Shown here piece after piece: positions 1 to 9,965 of a stretch of DNA of 64,000 nucleotides. The notes below the pieces were generated by a model, which did not search any database, was not told the origin of the DNA, and worked only from the letters and a program-made list of their open reading frames with translations. Position numbers and translations under genes: made by a program. Origin of the DNA: Microcella frigidaquae (lineage in GTDB: Bacteria; Actinomycetota; Actinomycetes; Actinomycetales; Microbacteriaceae); assembly GCF_014200395.1 (NCBI RefSeq), contig NZ_JACHBS010000001.1, positions 2,046,001 to 2,110,000 of the forward strand, written 5' to 3'. Numbering within the stretch: the stretch's first letter is position 1; every line of letters starts with the position of its first letter.

Positions 1-360
1 GCCGAGGCGCTGTACTCCGCCGCGGTGCAGGCGATGATGAACAGCGTGCAGCACGCGGGGCCGCCCGAGGTGCGGCGGTGGTTGAGGGTGTCGGGCGTGC
101 ACGGCGGCGCCGTCGAGATCGAGGTCGGCGATGCGGGAGCGGGCTTCGACCCGGAGCACCTGCCGGAGGGCCGGCTTGGTGTGCGTCGCTCGATCATCGA
201 GCGCACGGCGAACGCGGGCGGTCGAGCCGACGTGCAGTCGAGCGCCGGCAAGGGAACCGTCATCACCCTGTCCTGGCCGGTCGTTCCGGTGGAGGGCGAG
301 GACGCCGCGTTCGCAGGCGGCCCCGCGCTCTCCACCGACGGCGAGGAGGTGCGCGCGTGA
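1..360 (+). CDS. Sensor histidine kinase, C-terminal part (5' end outside window)
   Basis: The frame is open from base 1, so this is the last 119 residues of a longer protein. It contains a HATPase_c ATP-binding domain: an N-box like AVQAMMNSVQHAG near visible residues 8-20, a G1 box with DAGAGFDP and a G2-like GRLGVRRSIIERT, then GKGTVITLSWP. The arrangement resembles NarX/DesK-type (HisKA_3) kinases, whose partner is usually a LuxR-type response regulator; none is visible here. The TGA stop overlaps the GTG of the next gene, so the two are probably co-translated. The signal sensed cannot be told from this part. Confidence 0.85.
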   Translation, partial: AEALYSAAVQAMMNSVQHAGPPEVRRWLRVSGVHGGAVEIEVGDAGAGFDPEHLPEGRLGVRRSIIERTANAGGRADVQSSAGKGTVITLSWPVVPVEGEDAAFAGGPALSTDGEEVRA

Positions 361-1397
361 GGATCGGTGTTCCCCGTGCCCTCATCGTGTCGATGGCGGG
401 CATCTTCGCGGCGTACCACATCGTGCTCGGGCTGTACACGATTGATATCCCGGCCAACCCGCTCCCCGTGCTCGCGGCCATGGTCATCTACGCCAGTACG
501 GTGACCATCAGCATGCTGCCGGGGCAGCCCGAGCGCATGTCGACCTGGATGGCCGTCGTCAACGTCATCGCCTGCCTGGCGATCACCGTGCTCGTCGCCT
601 CGCAGCTCGATCCTGCCCGCCCCGGAGGCTTGAGCTACGCGACCTGGTACGTCGCCGCGGTCGGAACCCTGATGACCATCACCTCCACGCGCCGGCGCCA
701 CCTCTTCGCCTGGATCGGCATCGCGGTGCTGGTCGTGCACACGATCGTGTGGGGCGGGCCGGGCCTGCTGCTCGGCATCGGCGTGGTGGGCAGCATCTCG
801 TGGGTCGCGGTCTCGCACATCCTCTCTCGGGCGCTCGCGAAGGCCTCGCGTGATGCGGCGAGCTTCGCCCGGGCCGAGCGCGAGGCCACCGACTGGCAGG
901 CCGCGCAAGAGGCTCACCTGTACGAGCGTCAGACCCGGCTCGGCCAGACCGGCGCCATGGCGGTGCCCATGCTGACGATCATCGAGCAGTCGGGCGGTGA
1001 GCTGACGGATGAACAGCGGCAGGAGTGTCTGCACCTCGAGGGCGCGATCCGCGACGAGATCCGCGGGCGGCGGCTGCTCGACGACGCGGTGCGCCGCGAG
1101 GTCATGGCCGCGCGCCGTCGCGGAGTCGCTGTCACCCTGTTCGACGAGGGCGGCCTCGATGAGCTCGACGCGGCCTCGCTCGACCGCGTGCTCGGCATGC
1201 TCGCGGAGGCGATCCGCACGACGTCGGCCACACGCGTGATCGCCCGCACGGCCCCGGCCGATTCGGAGACCGCGGTCACCGTGGTCGGCCTGACCCCCTC
1301 GGCATCGAGCCGCGTCCGCGAGCTGGGGGAGAGCGACGAGGACGACGAGGACGATGTCGTCGACCTCTGGCTGGAGATCCCGCGGACCAGCCGCTAG
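357..1397 (+). CDS. Membrane protein with cytoplasmic kinase-like tail, partner of the upstream kinase
   Basis: This 346-residue protein starts at a GTG overlapping the kinase stop (GTGA). About six hydrophobic segments lie in residues 8-153. They are followed by a cytoplasmic region of about 190 residues containing a charged helical stretch (residues about 155-190) and a segment reminiscent of a degenerate dimerisation/ATPase module, but with no N, G1 or G2 boxes. The C-terminus has a run of Asp/Glu (residues about 327-338). I do not recognise a named family. Translational coupling suggests it modulates or completes the upstream two-component kinase; that is inference. Confidence 0.75.
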   Translation: MRIGVPRALIVSMAGIFAAYHIVLGLYTIDIPANPLPVLAAMVIYASTVTISMLPGQPERMSTWMAVVNVIACLAITVLVASQLDPARPGGLSYATWYVAAVGTLMTITSTRRRHLFAWIGIAVLVVHTIVWGGPGLLLGIGVVGSISWVAVSHILSRALAKASRDAASFARAEREATDWQAAQEAHLYERQTRLGQTGAMAVPMLTIIEQSGGELTDEQRQECLHLEGAIRDEIRGRRLLDDAVRREVMAARRRGVAVTLFDEGGLDELDAASLDRVLGMLAEAIRTTSATRVIARTAPADSETAVTVVGLTPSASSRVRELGESDEDDEDDVVDLWLEIPRTSR

Positions 1398-1493
1398 GTG
1401 CGAATCGCGGAGCGATTCGCTGCGGCGCATGTCGCGTGACAGCTGCTCGCCACCCGATCACGCTGCGCGCCGAGCACCCGCAGCGTTAACGAC

Positions 1494-1526
1494 CGAAGGG
1501 CCGGAGTACCCAGCTCCGGCCCTTCG
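1494..1526 (+). terminator. Strong hairpin terminator after the kinase operon
   Basis: A perfect 13 bp stem, CGAAGGGCCGGAG with CTCCGGCCCTTCG, encloses a 7 nt loop, about 100 bp after the stop of the membrane protein. The T-run is poor, as is common in high-GC actinobacteria. Confidence 0.65.
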
Positions 1527-1772
1527 TCATGTATCGAGGGAGTCCTGCAACCCGAATGCCGAGCTCCCTCGCCCCCCAATCACAGAACCGCATACCCGAG
1601 CGGTGGTGATCGGCGGTGGACCAACGATGGGTCCATCCGATGTCTCAAGGATGCCAAGTGCAGCGAGGGTGCACAGTCGTCATTTTGGAGGACTCTGGGG
1701 GACAGAATCTGTACCCCATCGAGCCGAGAACCCCGGTTTTCTGCGGAAATCTCAGCACTCGGGGAGTGGAAC

Positions 1773-1798
1773 CGGGGGACATATCCCCCGAAAGGGGG
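1773..1798. terminator. Overlapping alternative hairpins after accE
   Basis: CGGGGGA-CATA-TCCCCCG (1773-1790) and CCCCC-GAAA-GGGGG (1785-1798, a GNRA loop on the plus strand) share the same C-run. They lie 9 bp beyond the accE stop on the minus strand, so a terminator for accD-accE is the simplest role. Confidence 0.5.
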
Positions 1799-1806
1799 GG
1801 TCTCCG

Positions 1807-2072
1807 TCAGCAGCCGCGCATGTCCCGGCTGGCGGCCCAGGCGCCCGGTCCGGCGGCGACGGTCGCCCGCATGCCCCGCCCGCTGCGCCGCCAGAGGTCG
1901 ACGGGCGGCTCCACGCGCTCGGCGCCCCGCGCCGCCTGCTCGGCGAGCACGGCCATGATCACGGCGTGGGTGGCGGCGAGCTCCTCCTCGGTGGGGCTGC
2001 CTGCCACGACGCGGATGGCGGGCACCGCATCCGTCGCCGTGAACTGCTCCGGCTCGCTCGACGGCAGGCCGC

Positions 2073-2076
<4 letters not shown>
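1807..2076 (-). CDS. accE: Acyl-CoA carboxylase epsilon subunit
   Basis: This 89-residue protein matches the small actinobacterial epsilon subunit that stabilises the carboxyltransferase complex. It has the [19 protein letters not shown] core (residues 21-39) and a C-terminal [11 protein letters not shown] element (76-86), both typical of the family. Its GTG start overlaps the accD stop (GTGA), so expression is coupled to accD. The partner biotin-carboxylase/BCCP alpha subunit is not in the window. In M. tuberculosis the equivalent accD5-accE5 pair serves propionyl-/acetyl-CoA carboxylation. Confidence 0.9.
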
Positions 2077-3671
<1,595 letters not shown>

Positions 3672-3677
3672 CGGGTC

Positions 3678-3683
3678 AGCCTA
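3678..3683 (-). promoter_or_regulatory. TAGGCT -10 box of accD (leaderless)
   Basis: On the minus strand TAGGCT is followed by exactly 6 nt and then the accD GTG, leaving no room for a Shine-Dalgarno sequence. No clear -35 is visible. Confidence 0.6.
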
Positions 3684-3741
3684 TCGACAGCACCCCCCGG
3701 GCACCGGTTGGTGATCGCCCACAAAAACCCGGCCCCGCGCC

Positions 3742-3747
3742 TAGCCT
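3742..3747 (+). promoter_or_regulatory. TAGCCT -10 box of birA (leaderless)
   Basis: TAGCCT ends 6 nt before the birA ATG. With the accD box it forms a compact 82 bp divergent promoter region. Confidence 0.55.
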
Positions 3748-3753
3748 GAGCCC

Positions 3754-4554
3754 ATGACTGACGTTGCCCCTTCCGATTCGATGCCGTTCAGTCGTGCCCT
3801 CGCCCCCGCGCTCGACTGGCGCGCGGCCTGCGCGTCGACGAACAGCGAGCTCGTCGCGCGAGCGGCCGATGCGCCCGACCTCGCGGTGCTCGCCACCGAC
3901 ACGCAGACGGCGGGGCGGGGCCGGCTCGATCGGGTCTGGTCGACGCCGCCCGGCTCGGCGCTCGCCGTCTCCGTCCTGGTCCGGCATGAAGGGGCCCCCG
4001 ATCCGCACCGGTTGGGCTGGTTGCCGCTCGTGGCCGGCGTGGCGATGGTCCGCGCGGTCCGTGCGCTCGGGGTGGCGGATGCCCGCCTGAAGTGGCCCAA
4101 CGACGTGCTCGTCGAGTCCGGCCCGGCGCCGGGCAAGCTGAGCGGGCTGCTCACCGAGCTGACGCCGCACGGCGTCGTGATCGGCGCCGGGCTCAACCTC
4201 ACGGCCCGGGCCGACGAGCTGCCGGTGCCGACGGCGACCTCGCTCGTCCTCCAGGGGCTCGCCGCCGAGGAGGCTGCCGTCGATCGCGCCCTCGCTGCGT
4301 ACCTCGAGCAACTGCTGCCGCTCGTCGCCCAGTGGCGCTCCGTGCCGCGCCCGGCCGACCTGCGCGGCATCGTCGAGCCCGAGCTGGGCACCCTCGGCCG
4401 CGCGGTGCGCGTCGACCGCCCGGGGGCGGCGGTGCTCATCGGCATCGCATCCGGCCTCGATGACGACGGGCGCCTGCTGGTGCGCCCCGCCGACACGACG
4501 GAACCGACCATCGCGATTGCCGCGGGTGACGTGACCCATCTGCGGTATGAATAG
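3754..4554 (+). CDS. birA: Biotin-[acetyl-CoA-carboxylase] ligase
   Basis: This 266-residue enzyme activates biotin as biotinyl-5'-AMP and attaches it to the BCCP lysine of carboxylases. Visible motifs are GRGR (residues 54-57, biotin/AMP loop), KWPND (113-117) and KLSGLLTE (128-135), followed by the small C-terminal SH3-like domain. There is no N-terminal helix-turn-helix, so it is a class I enzyme without repressor function. The neighbouring divergent accD-accE operon encodes part of its substrate complex, as in M. tuberculosis (Rv3279c next to accD5). Its last codons overlap the likely promoter of the PH-domain gene. Confidence 0.95.
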   Translation: MTDVAPSDSMPFSRALAPALDWRAACASTNSELVARAADAPDLAVLATDTQTAGRGRLDRVWSTPPGSALAVSVLVRHEGAPDPHRLGWLPLVAGVAMVRAVRALGVADARLKWPNDVLVESGPAPGKLSGLLTELTPHGVVIGAGLNLTARADELPVPTATSLVLQGLAAEEAAVDRALAAYLEQLLPLVAQWRSVPRPADLRGIVEPELGTLGRAVRVDRPGAAVLIGIASGLDDDGRLLVRPADTTEPTIAIAAGDVTHLRYE

Positions 4555-4557
4555 GGC

Positions 4558-5088
4558 ATGACGGGGGAGGGACGCGCACCGGAACGGGTGATCGCCCGCC
4601 TGCGGCCGCACGCTCGGGCCCTGGTCCTGCCCTCCCTGGCGCTCATCGCGCTCGCCGGCGGTTCCACCTACCTGGCGTTCACCCTCGATGAGCTCTGGAT
4701 GCGCCTCCTCGCGCTCGGCATTGGCGTGCTGCTCGCCGCCCTGCTGTGGCTGCTGCCCCTGCTGCGCTGGCTGAGCACGCAGTACGTCGTCACCACGCGG
4801 CGGATCGTGCTCAGCCGCGGCCTGTTCGTGCGCACCCGCAGCGAGGTGCTGCTCAGCCGCGGTCATGACGTGACGCTGCGGCGCTCCGGGCTGCAGGGCG
4901 CTTTCCGCTCGGGCGACGTGCTGCTCAACACCGGGCTCGACCGGCCGATCGTGCTGCGGGATGTGCCGCGCGCCGACCTGGTGCAGGCGGCCCTCGGCGA
5001 CGTGATGGAGGCCAGCACGACGTCGATCCCGGTCGTGCGGCGCGCTGCCGACACCGGCGATGCCGGGCCCCGCCGGCCCCGCGACTGA
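4558..5088 (+). CDS. Membrane protein with bacterial PH domain
   Basis: The 176-residue protein has two hydrophobic helices (about residues 22-42 and 45-70). A bacterial PH (DUF304-like) domain follows, with TTRRIVLSRGLFVRTRSEVL in its first half and the GDVLLNTGLDRPIVLRDVP strand region after it. It corresponds in position to Rv3278c beside birA. Function is unknown; members are thought to be membrane-associated scaffolds. The ATG lies 3 nt after the birA stop, with a TATGAA hexamer 6 nt before it (4546-4551), so it may also have its own leaderless promoter. Confidence 0.8.
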   Translation: MTGEGRAPERVIARLRPHARALVLPSLALIALAGGSTYLAFTLDELWMRLLALGIGVLLAALLWLLPLLRWLSTQYVVTTRRIVLSRGLFVRTRSEVLLSRGHDVTLRRSGLQGAFRSGDVLLNTGLDRPIVLRDVPRADLVQAALGDVMEASTTSIPVVRRAADTGDAGPRRPRD

Positions 5089-5158
5089 CGAGCCCGCTCC
5101 ACCTCGTCGTCATCACGGCTGCCCCGGGCCGGCGCGCTCTGGGCCACGCGCGCACCGG

Positions 5159-5164
5159 TAGGCT
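5159..5164 (+). promoter_or_regulatory. TAGGCT -10 box of ugd (leaderless)
   Basis: TAGGCT is followed by CGTCCG and then the GTG of the UDP-glucose dehydrogenase, again a 6 nt gap. Confidence 0.6.
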
Positions 5165-5170
5165 CGTCCG

Positions 5171-6460
5171 GTGCGTATCTCGGTGATCGGTTGCGGGTAT
5201 CTGGGTGCCGTGCACGCCGCCTGCATGGCGGAGCTCGGCCATGACGTGGTGGGCATCGATGTCGATGCGGCGAAGGTCGCCGATCTGGCCGCCGGTCGTT
5301 CGCCCTTCTTCGAGCCGGGTCTCGACGACCTGCTCGGCTCCCGCCACGGCCGCCTCCGGTTCACGACCGACATCGCGGCCGCCGCCGACGCGCGCGTGCA
5401 CTTCATCGCCGTCGGCACTCCCCAGCAGGCGGGCAGCGACGCCGCCGACCTGCGCTACGTCGATGCGGCTGTGCATTCGCTGCTGCCGCACATCGGCCCG
5501 GGTCACCTGGTCGTCGGCAAGTCGACCGTGCCGGTCGGCACCGCCGCCCGCCTCGCCGCGATCGTCGAGCAGACGGGCGCCGAGCTGGCGTGGAACCCCG
5601 AGTTCCTGCGCGAGGGCTTCGCCGTCAGCGACACCCTGACCCCCGACCGCTTCGTGTACGGCGTGCGCCCCGGCGACTCGATCGCGACAGAGCTGCTCGA
5701 TGAGGTGTACGCCACCCCCCTCGCCTCGGGCATTCCGCGCATCGTGACCGACTTCGCCACGGCCGAGCTGGTGAAGGTGTCGGCCAACGCCTTCCTCGCC
5801 ACGAAGATCTCGTTCATCAACGCGATCGCCGAGATCGCCGAGGTCACCGGTGCCGACGTGACGACGCTCGCCGATGCGATCGGTCACGACACGCGCATCG
5901 GTCGGCGCTTCCTCAACGCCGGCGTCGGATTCGGCGGCGGCTGCCTGCCGAAGGACATCCGCGCCTTCCGCGCCCGCGCGCGCGAGCTCGGGCTCGAGTC
6001 GTTGACCTTCCTGGAGGAGGTCGACCAGATCAACCTCCGCCGCCGGCAGCGCGTCGTCGACCTGGTCGACGCGAACCTCGGGGGCCTCACCGATCGCCGC
6101 GTCGCCGTGCTCGGGCTCGCCTTCAAGCCCGAATCGGACGATGTGCGCGACTCCCCGGCACTCGACGTGGCCGGCCGTCTGGTGGCGGCGGGCGCGCTCG
6201 TTCGAGCGACCGACCCCGAGGCGATCGAGACCGCGCGCCGCGTTCACCCCGAGCTCGACTACCGTCCGGAGCTCGACGACGCCATCGCCGAGGCGGACGC
6301 CCTGGTCGTCGTCACCGAGTGGCGTCAGTACCGCGAGCTCGACCCGGTGACGATCGCCCAGCGCACGCCGGCCCGGCTCATCGTCGACGGCCGCAACTGC
6401 CTCGACCCGCAGCGCTGGCGCGACGCGGGCTTCACCTACGTGGGGCTCGGCCGCCCGTAG
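5171..6460 (+). CDS. ugd: UDP-glucose 6-dehydrogenase
   Basis: This 429-residue enzyme oxidises UDP-glucose to UDP-glucuronate with two NAD+. The N-terminal Rossmann motif is GCGYLG (7-12). The central domain carries the catalytic cysteine in GFGGGCLPKD (Cys258), and the C-terminal UDP-binding domain begins with GLAFKPESDDVRDSP. Length is typical. UDP-GlcA is a likely precursor for the acidic glycans of the downstream island. The start is GTG with a -10 box 6 nt upstream. Its 3' end overlaps the convergent gtrA-like gene by 25 bp. Confidence 0.93.
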   Translation: MRISVIGCGYLGAVHAACMAELGHDVVGIDVDAAKVADLAAGRSPFFEPGLDDLLGSRHGRLRFTTDIAAAADARVHFIAVGTPQQAGSDAADLRYVDAAVHSLLPHIGPGHLVVGKSTVPVGTAARLAAIVEQTGAELAWNPEFLREGFAVSDTLTPDRFVYGVRPGDSIATELLDEVYATPLASGIPRIVTDFATAELVKVSANAFLATKISFINAIAEIAEVTGADVTTLADAIGHDTRIGRRFLNAGVGFGGGCLPKDIRAFRARARELGLESLTFLEEVDQINLRRRQRVVDLVDANLGGLTDRRVAVLGLAFKPESDDVRDSPALDVAGRLVAAGALVRATDPEAIETARRVHPELDYRPELDDAIAEADALVVVTEWRQYRELDPVTIAQRTPARLIVDGRNCLDPQRWRDAGFTYVGLGRP

Positions 6461-6888
6461 TCGGCACGCTCCGGGTGGAACACCCACCAGCGGTAGAGCG
6501 CGAAGCGGAAGGCGCTGCCCAGCCCGAGCCCGACCACGTTGGTCGCGATGTTGTCGGCGAGCACGCTCGTGAACCCGAGCACGTAGTGCGAAATCACCAG
6601 GCATCCGACAGCGATGAACATGCCGCCGATGCTGACGACGGCGAACTCGACGGCCTCGCGCACGGCCGGCCGGCGCTGCTCGCGCCGGAACGTCCAGTAC
6701 CGGCTTCCCAGCCAGTTGACGACGATCGCCATCGAGGTCGAGATCACCTTCGCGATGACCGGGCCCTCGGCGATCACCTCCGGGGCGAGAACGGTCAGCC
6801 GCAGTGCGTTGAACAGCGCCACATCGACAACCAGGCCCACGAGCCCGACCGTGCCGAAACGGGCGAGCTGGGGCAGCAGGGTGCGCAT
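6436..6888 (-). CDS. GtrA family membrane protein
   Basis: This 150-residue protein with four predicted TM helices has the family signatures FGTVGLVGLVVD (residues 11-22) and NWLGSRYWTFR (58-68). GtrA proteins are proposed to flip or assist polyprenyl-phosphate-linked sugars for cell-wall or O-antigen glycosylation. Its equivalent in M. tuberculosis is Rv3277, also between the PH protein and purK. I chose the ATG at 6888, which begins directly before the conserved domain; a longer upstream reading frame has no support. The tail runs 25 bp into ugd on the opposite strand. A TATTCT hexamer at 6917-6922 (minus strand) is a possible -10. Confidence 0.85.
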   Translation of the reverse strand: MRTLLPQLARFGTVGLVGLVVDVALFNALRLTVLAPEVIAEGPVIAKVISTSMAIVVNWLGSRYWTFRREQRRPAVREAVEFAVVSIGGMFIAVGCLVISHYVLGFTSVLADNIATNVVGLGLGSAFRFALYRWWVFHPERADYGRPSPT

Positions 6889-6957
6889 CGGTCCTCGGCG
6901 GGGGCGGTGGTCGGCCAGAATAGACGGGAGTCGTCCGCAGTCTAGTGAGGAGCATCC

Positions 6958-8058
6958 ATGGCCGTCGTCGGCGTCATCGGTGGGGGCCAGCTGGCGCGGA
7001 TGATGATCCCCCCGGCGACCGCCCTCGGTCTGGAGATCCGCGTGCTCGCCGAGGCCGCCGACTCCTCGGCCCGCCTCGCCGCCTCGGCGGTCGGCGACTA
7101 CCGCGACACGGCCGCCGTGCTCGCCTTCGCCGAGGGCTGCGACGTCATCACGTTCGACCACGAGCACGTGCCGCAGGAGGTCCTCCGCGCGCTGGTCGCC
7201 GCGGGCGCCGCCGTGCACCCGGGGCCGGATGCCCTGCTCTACGCCCAGGACAAGCTCCAGATGCGCGAGCGCCTGTCGCAACTCGGCGTCGCGCAGCCCG
7301 ACTGGGCGCGCGTCTCCTCGGCCGACGAGCTGGGGCAGTTCCTGACCGATCACGCGGGACGCGCCGTGGTGAAGACGCCGCGCGGCGGCTACGACGGCAA
7401 GGGCGTGCGCGTCGTCGACGACCCGGCGCAGGTGGCGGACTGGCTCGCCGATGGTCCGCTCCTGGCCGAGGAGCTCGTCCGCTTCGACCGCGAGCTCGCC
7501 CAGCTGATCGCGCGCCGCCCGAGCGGGGATGCCCGCCTGTGGCCGCTCGTCGAGACCGTGCAGCGCGGCGGCGTGTGCGCCGAGGTGATCGCCCCCGCCC
7601 CGCAGCTCACCGACGCGCAGGAGCGCGCGGCGGCGGAGATCGCGACCACCATCGCCCACGGGCTCGGCGTGACGGGCGTGCTCGCCGTGGAGCTGTTCCA
7701 GGCCGCCGACGGCCGCGTGCTCGTCAACGAGCTGGCGATGCGCCCGCACAACAGCGGCCACGTCACGATCGAGGGATCCACCACGAGCCAGTTCGAGCAG
7801 CACCTCCGGGCGGTGCTCGACTGGCCGCTCGGCGACACGACGCCCCGCGCTCCCTGGGGGGTCATGATCAACGTGTTCGGCGGGCTGCCCGACGACCGTA
7901 TCGCCGCCGCCCTGGCCCACCAGCCGGAGGCGAAGGTGCACGCCTACGGCAAGGGTCAGCGCCCGGGCCGCAAGGCCGGGCACGTCACGGTGATCGGTGC
8001 CGAGCTCGACGACGTGGTGTACCGCGCGCGCGCCGCGGCCAGCCACTTCGACGCCTGA
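6958..8058 (+). CDS. purK: N5-carboxyaminoimidazole ribonucleotide synthase
   Basis: This 366-residue ATP-grasp enzyme of de novo purine synthesis converts AIR, bicarbonate and ATP to N5-CAIR. It begins with [12 protein letters not shown] (residues 5-16) and shows [11 protein letters not shown] in the ATP-grasp loop, EVIAPAPQL, and the metal-site region [24 protein letters not shown] lies 8 nt before the ATG. It is followed 17 nt later by purE, which uses its product. Confidence 0.95.
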   Translation: MAVVGVIGGGQLARMMIPPATALGLEIRVLAEAADSSARLAASAVGDYRDTAAVLAFAEGCDVITFDHEHVPQEVLRALVAAGAAVHPGPDALLYAQDKLQMRERLSQLGVAQPDWARVSSADELGQFLTDHAGRAVVKTPRGGYDGKGVRVVDDPAQVADWLADGPLLAEELVRFDRELAQLIARRPSGDARLWPLVETVQRGGVCAEVIAPAPQLTDAQERAAAEIATTIAHGLGVTGVLAVELFQAADGRVLVNELAMRPHNSGHVTIEGSTTSQFEQHLRAVLDWPLGDTTPRAPWGVMINVFGGLPDDRIAAALAHQPEAKVHAYGKGQRPGRKAGHVTVIGAELDDVVYRARAAASHFDA

Positions 8059-8075
8059 GCCCTACCCTGGAGGGC

Positions 8076-8579
8076 ATGAGCACACCCCTCGTCGCCGTCG
8101 TCATGGGCTCGGACAGCGACTGGTCGGTGATGCAGAACGCCGCCACGGCGCTCGACGAGTTCGGCATCGCCTACGAGGTCGAGGTGCTCAGCGCCCACCG
8201 CACGCCGGACGCGATGATCGCCTACGGGCGGGCGGCGGCCGGCCGGGGCATCCGGGCCATCATCGCCGGGGCCGGCGGCGCCGCGCACCTGCCCGGCATG
8301 ATCGCGAGCGTGACGACGCTGCCGGTCATCGGCGTGCCGGTGCCGCTCGCCTACCTCGACGGCATGGACTCGCTGCTGAGCATCGTGCAGATGCCCGCGG
8401 GCATCCCCGTCGCGACCGTCTCGATCGGGGGTGCCCGCAATGCGGGGATCCTCGCGGCGCGCATCATCGGGTCGTCGGATGCGCCCATCGCTGCCCGGCT
8501 CGCGGCCTTCGCGGCCGACCTCGAGCAGCAGGTGGCCCGGAAGAACGCGGCCCTGAAGGCCTCGCTGCCCTCCTCGTGA
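8076..8579 (+). CDS. purE: N5-CAIR mutase, catalytic subunit
   Basis: This 167-residue class I PurE converts N5-CAIR to CAIR. It shows MGSDSDW (residues 10-16), the SAHRTPD loop (43-49), and [11 protein letters not shown] with the substrate-binding histidine. The ATG was chosen because the conserved domain starts at once. TACCCT (8063-8068) lies 7 nt upstream of the ATG, and the intervening GGAGGGC is too close to act as a normal ribosome site, so an internal leaderless promoter is possible in addition to read-through from purK. Confidence 0.95.
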   Translation: MSTPLVAVVMGSDSDWSVMQNAATALDEFGIAYEVEVLSAHRTPDAMIAYGRAAAGRGIRAIIAGAGGAAHLPGMIASVTTLPVIGVPVPLAYLDGMDSLLSIVQMPAGIPVATVSIGGARNAGILAARIIGSSDAPIAARLAAFAADLEQQVARKNAALKASLPSS

Positions 8580-8589
8580 GCGTCGCCCC

Positions 8590-9930
8590 GTGAGCCACAC
8601 CGCTCCCCTCCGACACCCCAACACGCGCGACCCCCAGGTGATGCGCCGCCGGGCGTGGTGGCTGCTCGGCCTCAACCTTCTGATCCCGGGCAGCGCCCAG
8701 CTGCTCGCCGGCGACCGCCGCTGGGGCCGGTTCGCGGTCGGCTCGACGTTCGTGCTGTGGGCTGTCGCGGCGCTCGCCCTCCTGCTCGTCGTGCTGTGGC
8801 GCCCTGCGGCCCTGACGATCGCCTCCACCGCCCTCGTGCTCTGGGTCGCGCAGCTCGCCCTCGTCTTCTACGCGGTGCTGTGGTTCGCCGCGACGATCGA
8901 CACGATGCGGCTCGTGCGGCTCGTGCGCACCCCGCCGCGGGCCCGCCTCCCGATCGCCGCCTTCGCGGTGCTCTCGCTGCTGCTGACGACCGGAACCGCC
9001 GGGTACGCCGCGGTGCTGACCGGTGCGGGGCGGGATGCCCTGGGCTCGGTCTTCGCCGACGGCGGGTACGTCGAGCCGATCGACGGTCGGTACACGATCC
9101 TGCTGCTCGGCGGCGACGCGGGCGATGACCGCATCGGCCTGCGCCCCGACAGCATGACCCTGCTGAGCGTCGACGCGCAGTCGGGGGCCGTTACGATGAT
9201 CGGGATCCCGCGCAACCTGTACAGCGCGCCGTTCTCCGAGGGTTCGCCGCTGTGGGAGGTCTGGCCGAACGGCTTCGACTGCGGCGACGACTGCCTGCTC
9301 GCCTACCTGTATCCCTGGGTCGAGGAGCATCCCGAACTGTACCCCGACGCGGCCGCTGCCGGCAGCACGCCCCCGCTGGAGGCCATGAAGGACGCGATCG
9401 AGGGCGTCACCGGGCTCCCGGTGCAGTACACCGTGCTGATCGACATGGCCGGGTTCACCTCCCTCATCGACGCGCTCGGCGGCGTCGTGGTCACCGTCGA
9501 CGAGCCCGTCTCGCGAGGCATCAACGGCGGCACGGTCTACGGCGTGATCCCGGCGGGCGAGCAGCGCATGGACGGCGAGACGGCGCTCTGGTACGCCCGC
9601 AGCCGCTACAACCTGACCGATTTCGACCGGATGCAGCACCAGCGGGACCTCCAGGAGGCCATGCTGCGCCAGCTCGACCCGGCGACCGTGCTCACGCGGT
9701 TCCAGGCGATCGCCCAGGCCTCGAGCGAGCTCGTGCGCACCGACGTGCCGCAGGGCATGGTCGGGGTGCTCAGCGACCTGGCCGTGCAGTCCCGCCAGCA
9801 CGAGATCCGGCGGCTCGAGCTGGTGCCGCCGGTCATCGACAATGTCGTGCCCGACTGGCAGCTCATCCGGGCCCTGGTCGCCGAGGCCGTCGCCCCGCTG
9901 CCGACGCCGACCGAGACGCCGGAGCCGTGA
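8590..9930 (+). CDS. LytR-CpsA-Psr (LCP) family cell-wall glycan ligase
   Basis: The 446-residue protein has about four TM helices (near 24-40, 48-70, 77-100 and 120-140) and an extracellular LCP domain from about residue 168. Signature residues include the Arg/Asp set in RPDSMTLLSVD (185-195), GIPRNLY (205-211) and the late YARSRYNLTDFDRMQHQRD. LCP enzymes transfer polyprenyl-pyrophosphate-linked glycans to peptidoglycan; M. tuberculosis CpsA/Lcp1 joins arabinogalactan. Three or four N-terminal helices instead of one is a variation seen in some actinobacteria. GTG start 8 nt after purE. It is the natural attachment enzyme for the glycans built downstream. Confidence 0.9.
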   Translation: MSHTAPLRHPNTRDPQVMRRRAWWLLGLNLLIPGSAQLLAGDRRWGRFAVGSTFVLWAVAALALLLVVLWRPAALTIASTALVLWVAQLALVFYAVLWFAATIDTMRLVRLVRTPPRARLPIAAFAVLSLLLTTGTAGYAAVLTGAGRDALGSVFADGGYVEPIDGRYTILLLGGDAGDDRIGLRPDSMTLLSVDAQSGAVTMIGIPRNLYSAPFSEGSPLWEVWPNGFDCGDDCLLAYLYPWVEEHPELYPDAAAAGSTPPLEAMKDAIEGVTGLPVQYTVLIDMAGFTSLIDALGGVVVTVDEPVSRGINGGTVYGVIPAGEQRMDGETALWYARSRYNLTDFDRMQHQRDLQEAMLRQLDPATVLTRFQAIAQASSELVRTDVPQGMVGVLSDLAVQSRQHEIRRLELVPPVIDNVVPDWQLIRALVAEAVAPLPTPTETPEP

Positions 9931-9937
9931 TCAGCCG

Positions 9938-9965
9938 GCGTCGAAGCGCTGTGCTGGTTCGACGC
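9938..9965. terminator. Bidirectional hairpin between the LCP gene and a glycosyltransferase gene
   Basis: GCGTCGAA and TTCGACGC form a perfect 8 bp stem around a 12 nt loop, exactly in the 34 bp gap between two converging genes. Confidence 0.55.

Larger units (their letters stand above)
1398..1806. other. 409 bp noncoding region with several palindromes
   Basis: No convincing gene is present between the converging kinase/membrane operon and accE. The stretch is visibly less GC-rich than its surroundings and carries five inverted repeats: a 13 bp hairpin (1494-1526), an 8 bp stem (1535-1542 with 1564-1571), a broken palindrome opening with GGGGGACA (1697-1717), CGGGGGA/TCCCCCG (1773-1790) and CCCCC-GAAA-GGGGG (1785-1798). 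The last two overlap and exclude each other. Part of this must be the terminators of the two converging operons. The rest may be a decayed mobile element. Confidence 0.6.

Noticed and set aside
4925-6955. 676-codon minus-strand open frame opposite ugd
   Set aside because: Arg/Gly/Asp-rich shadow; ugd on the other strand is unmistakable.
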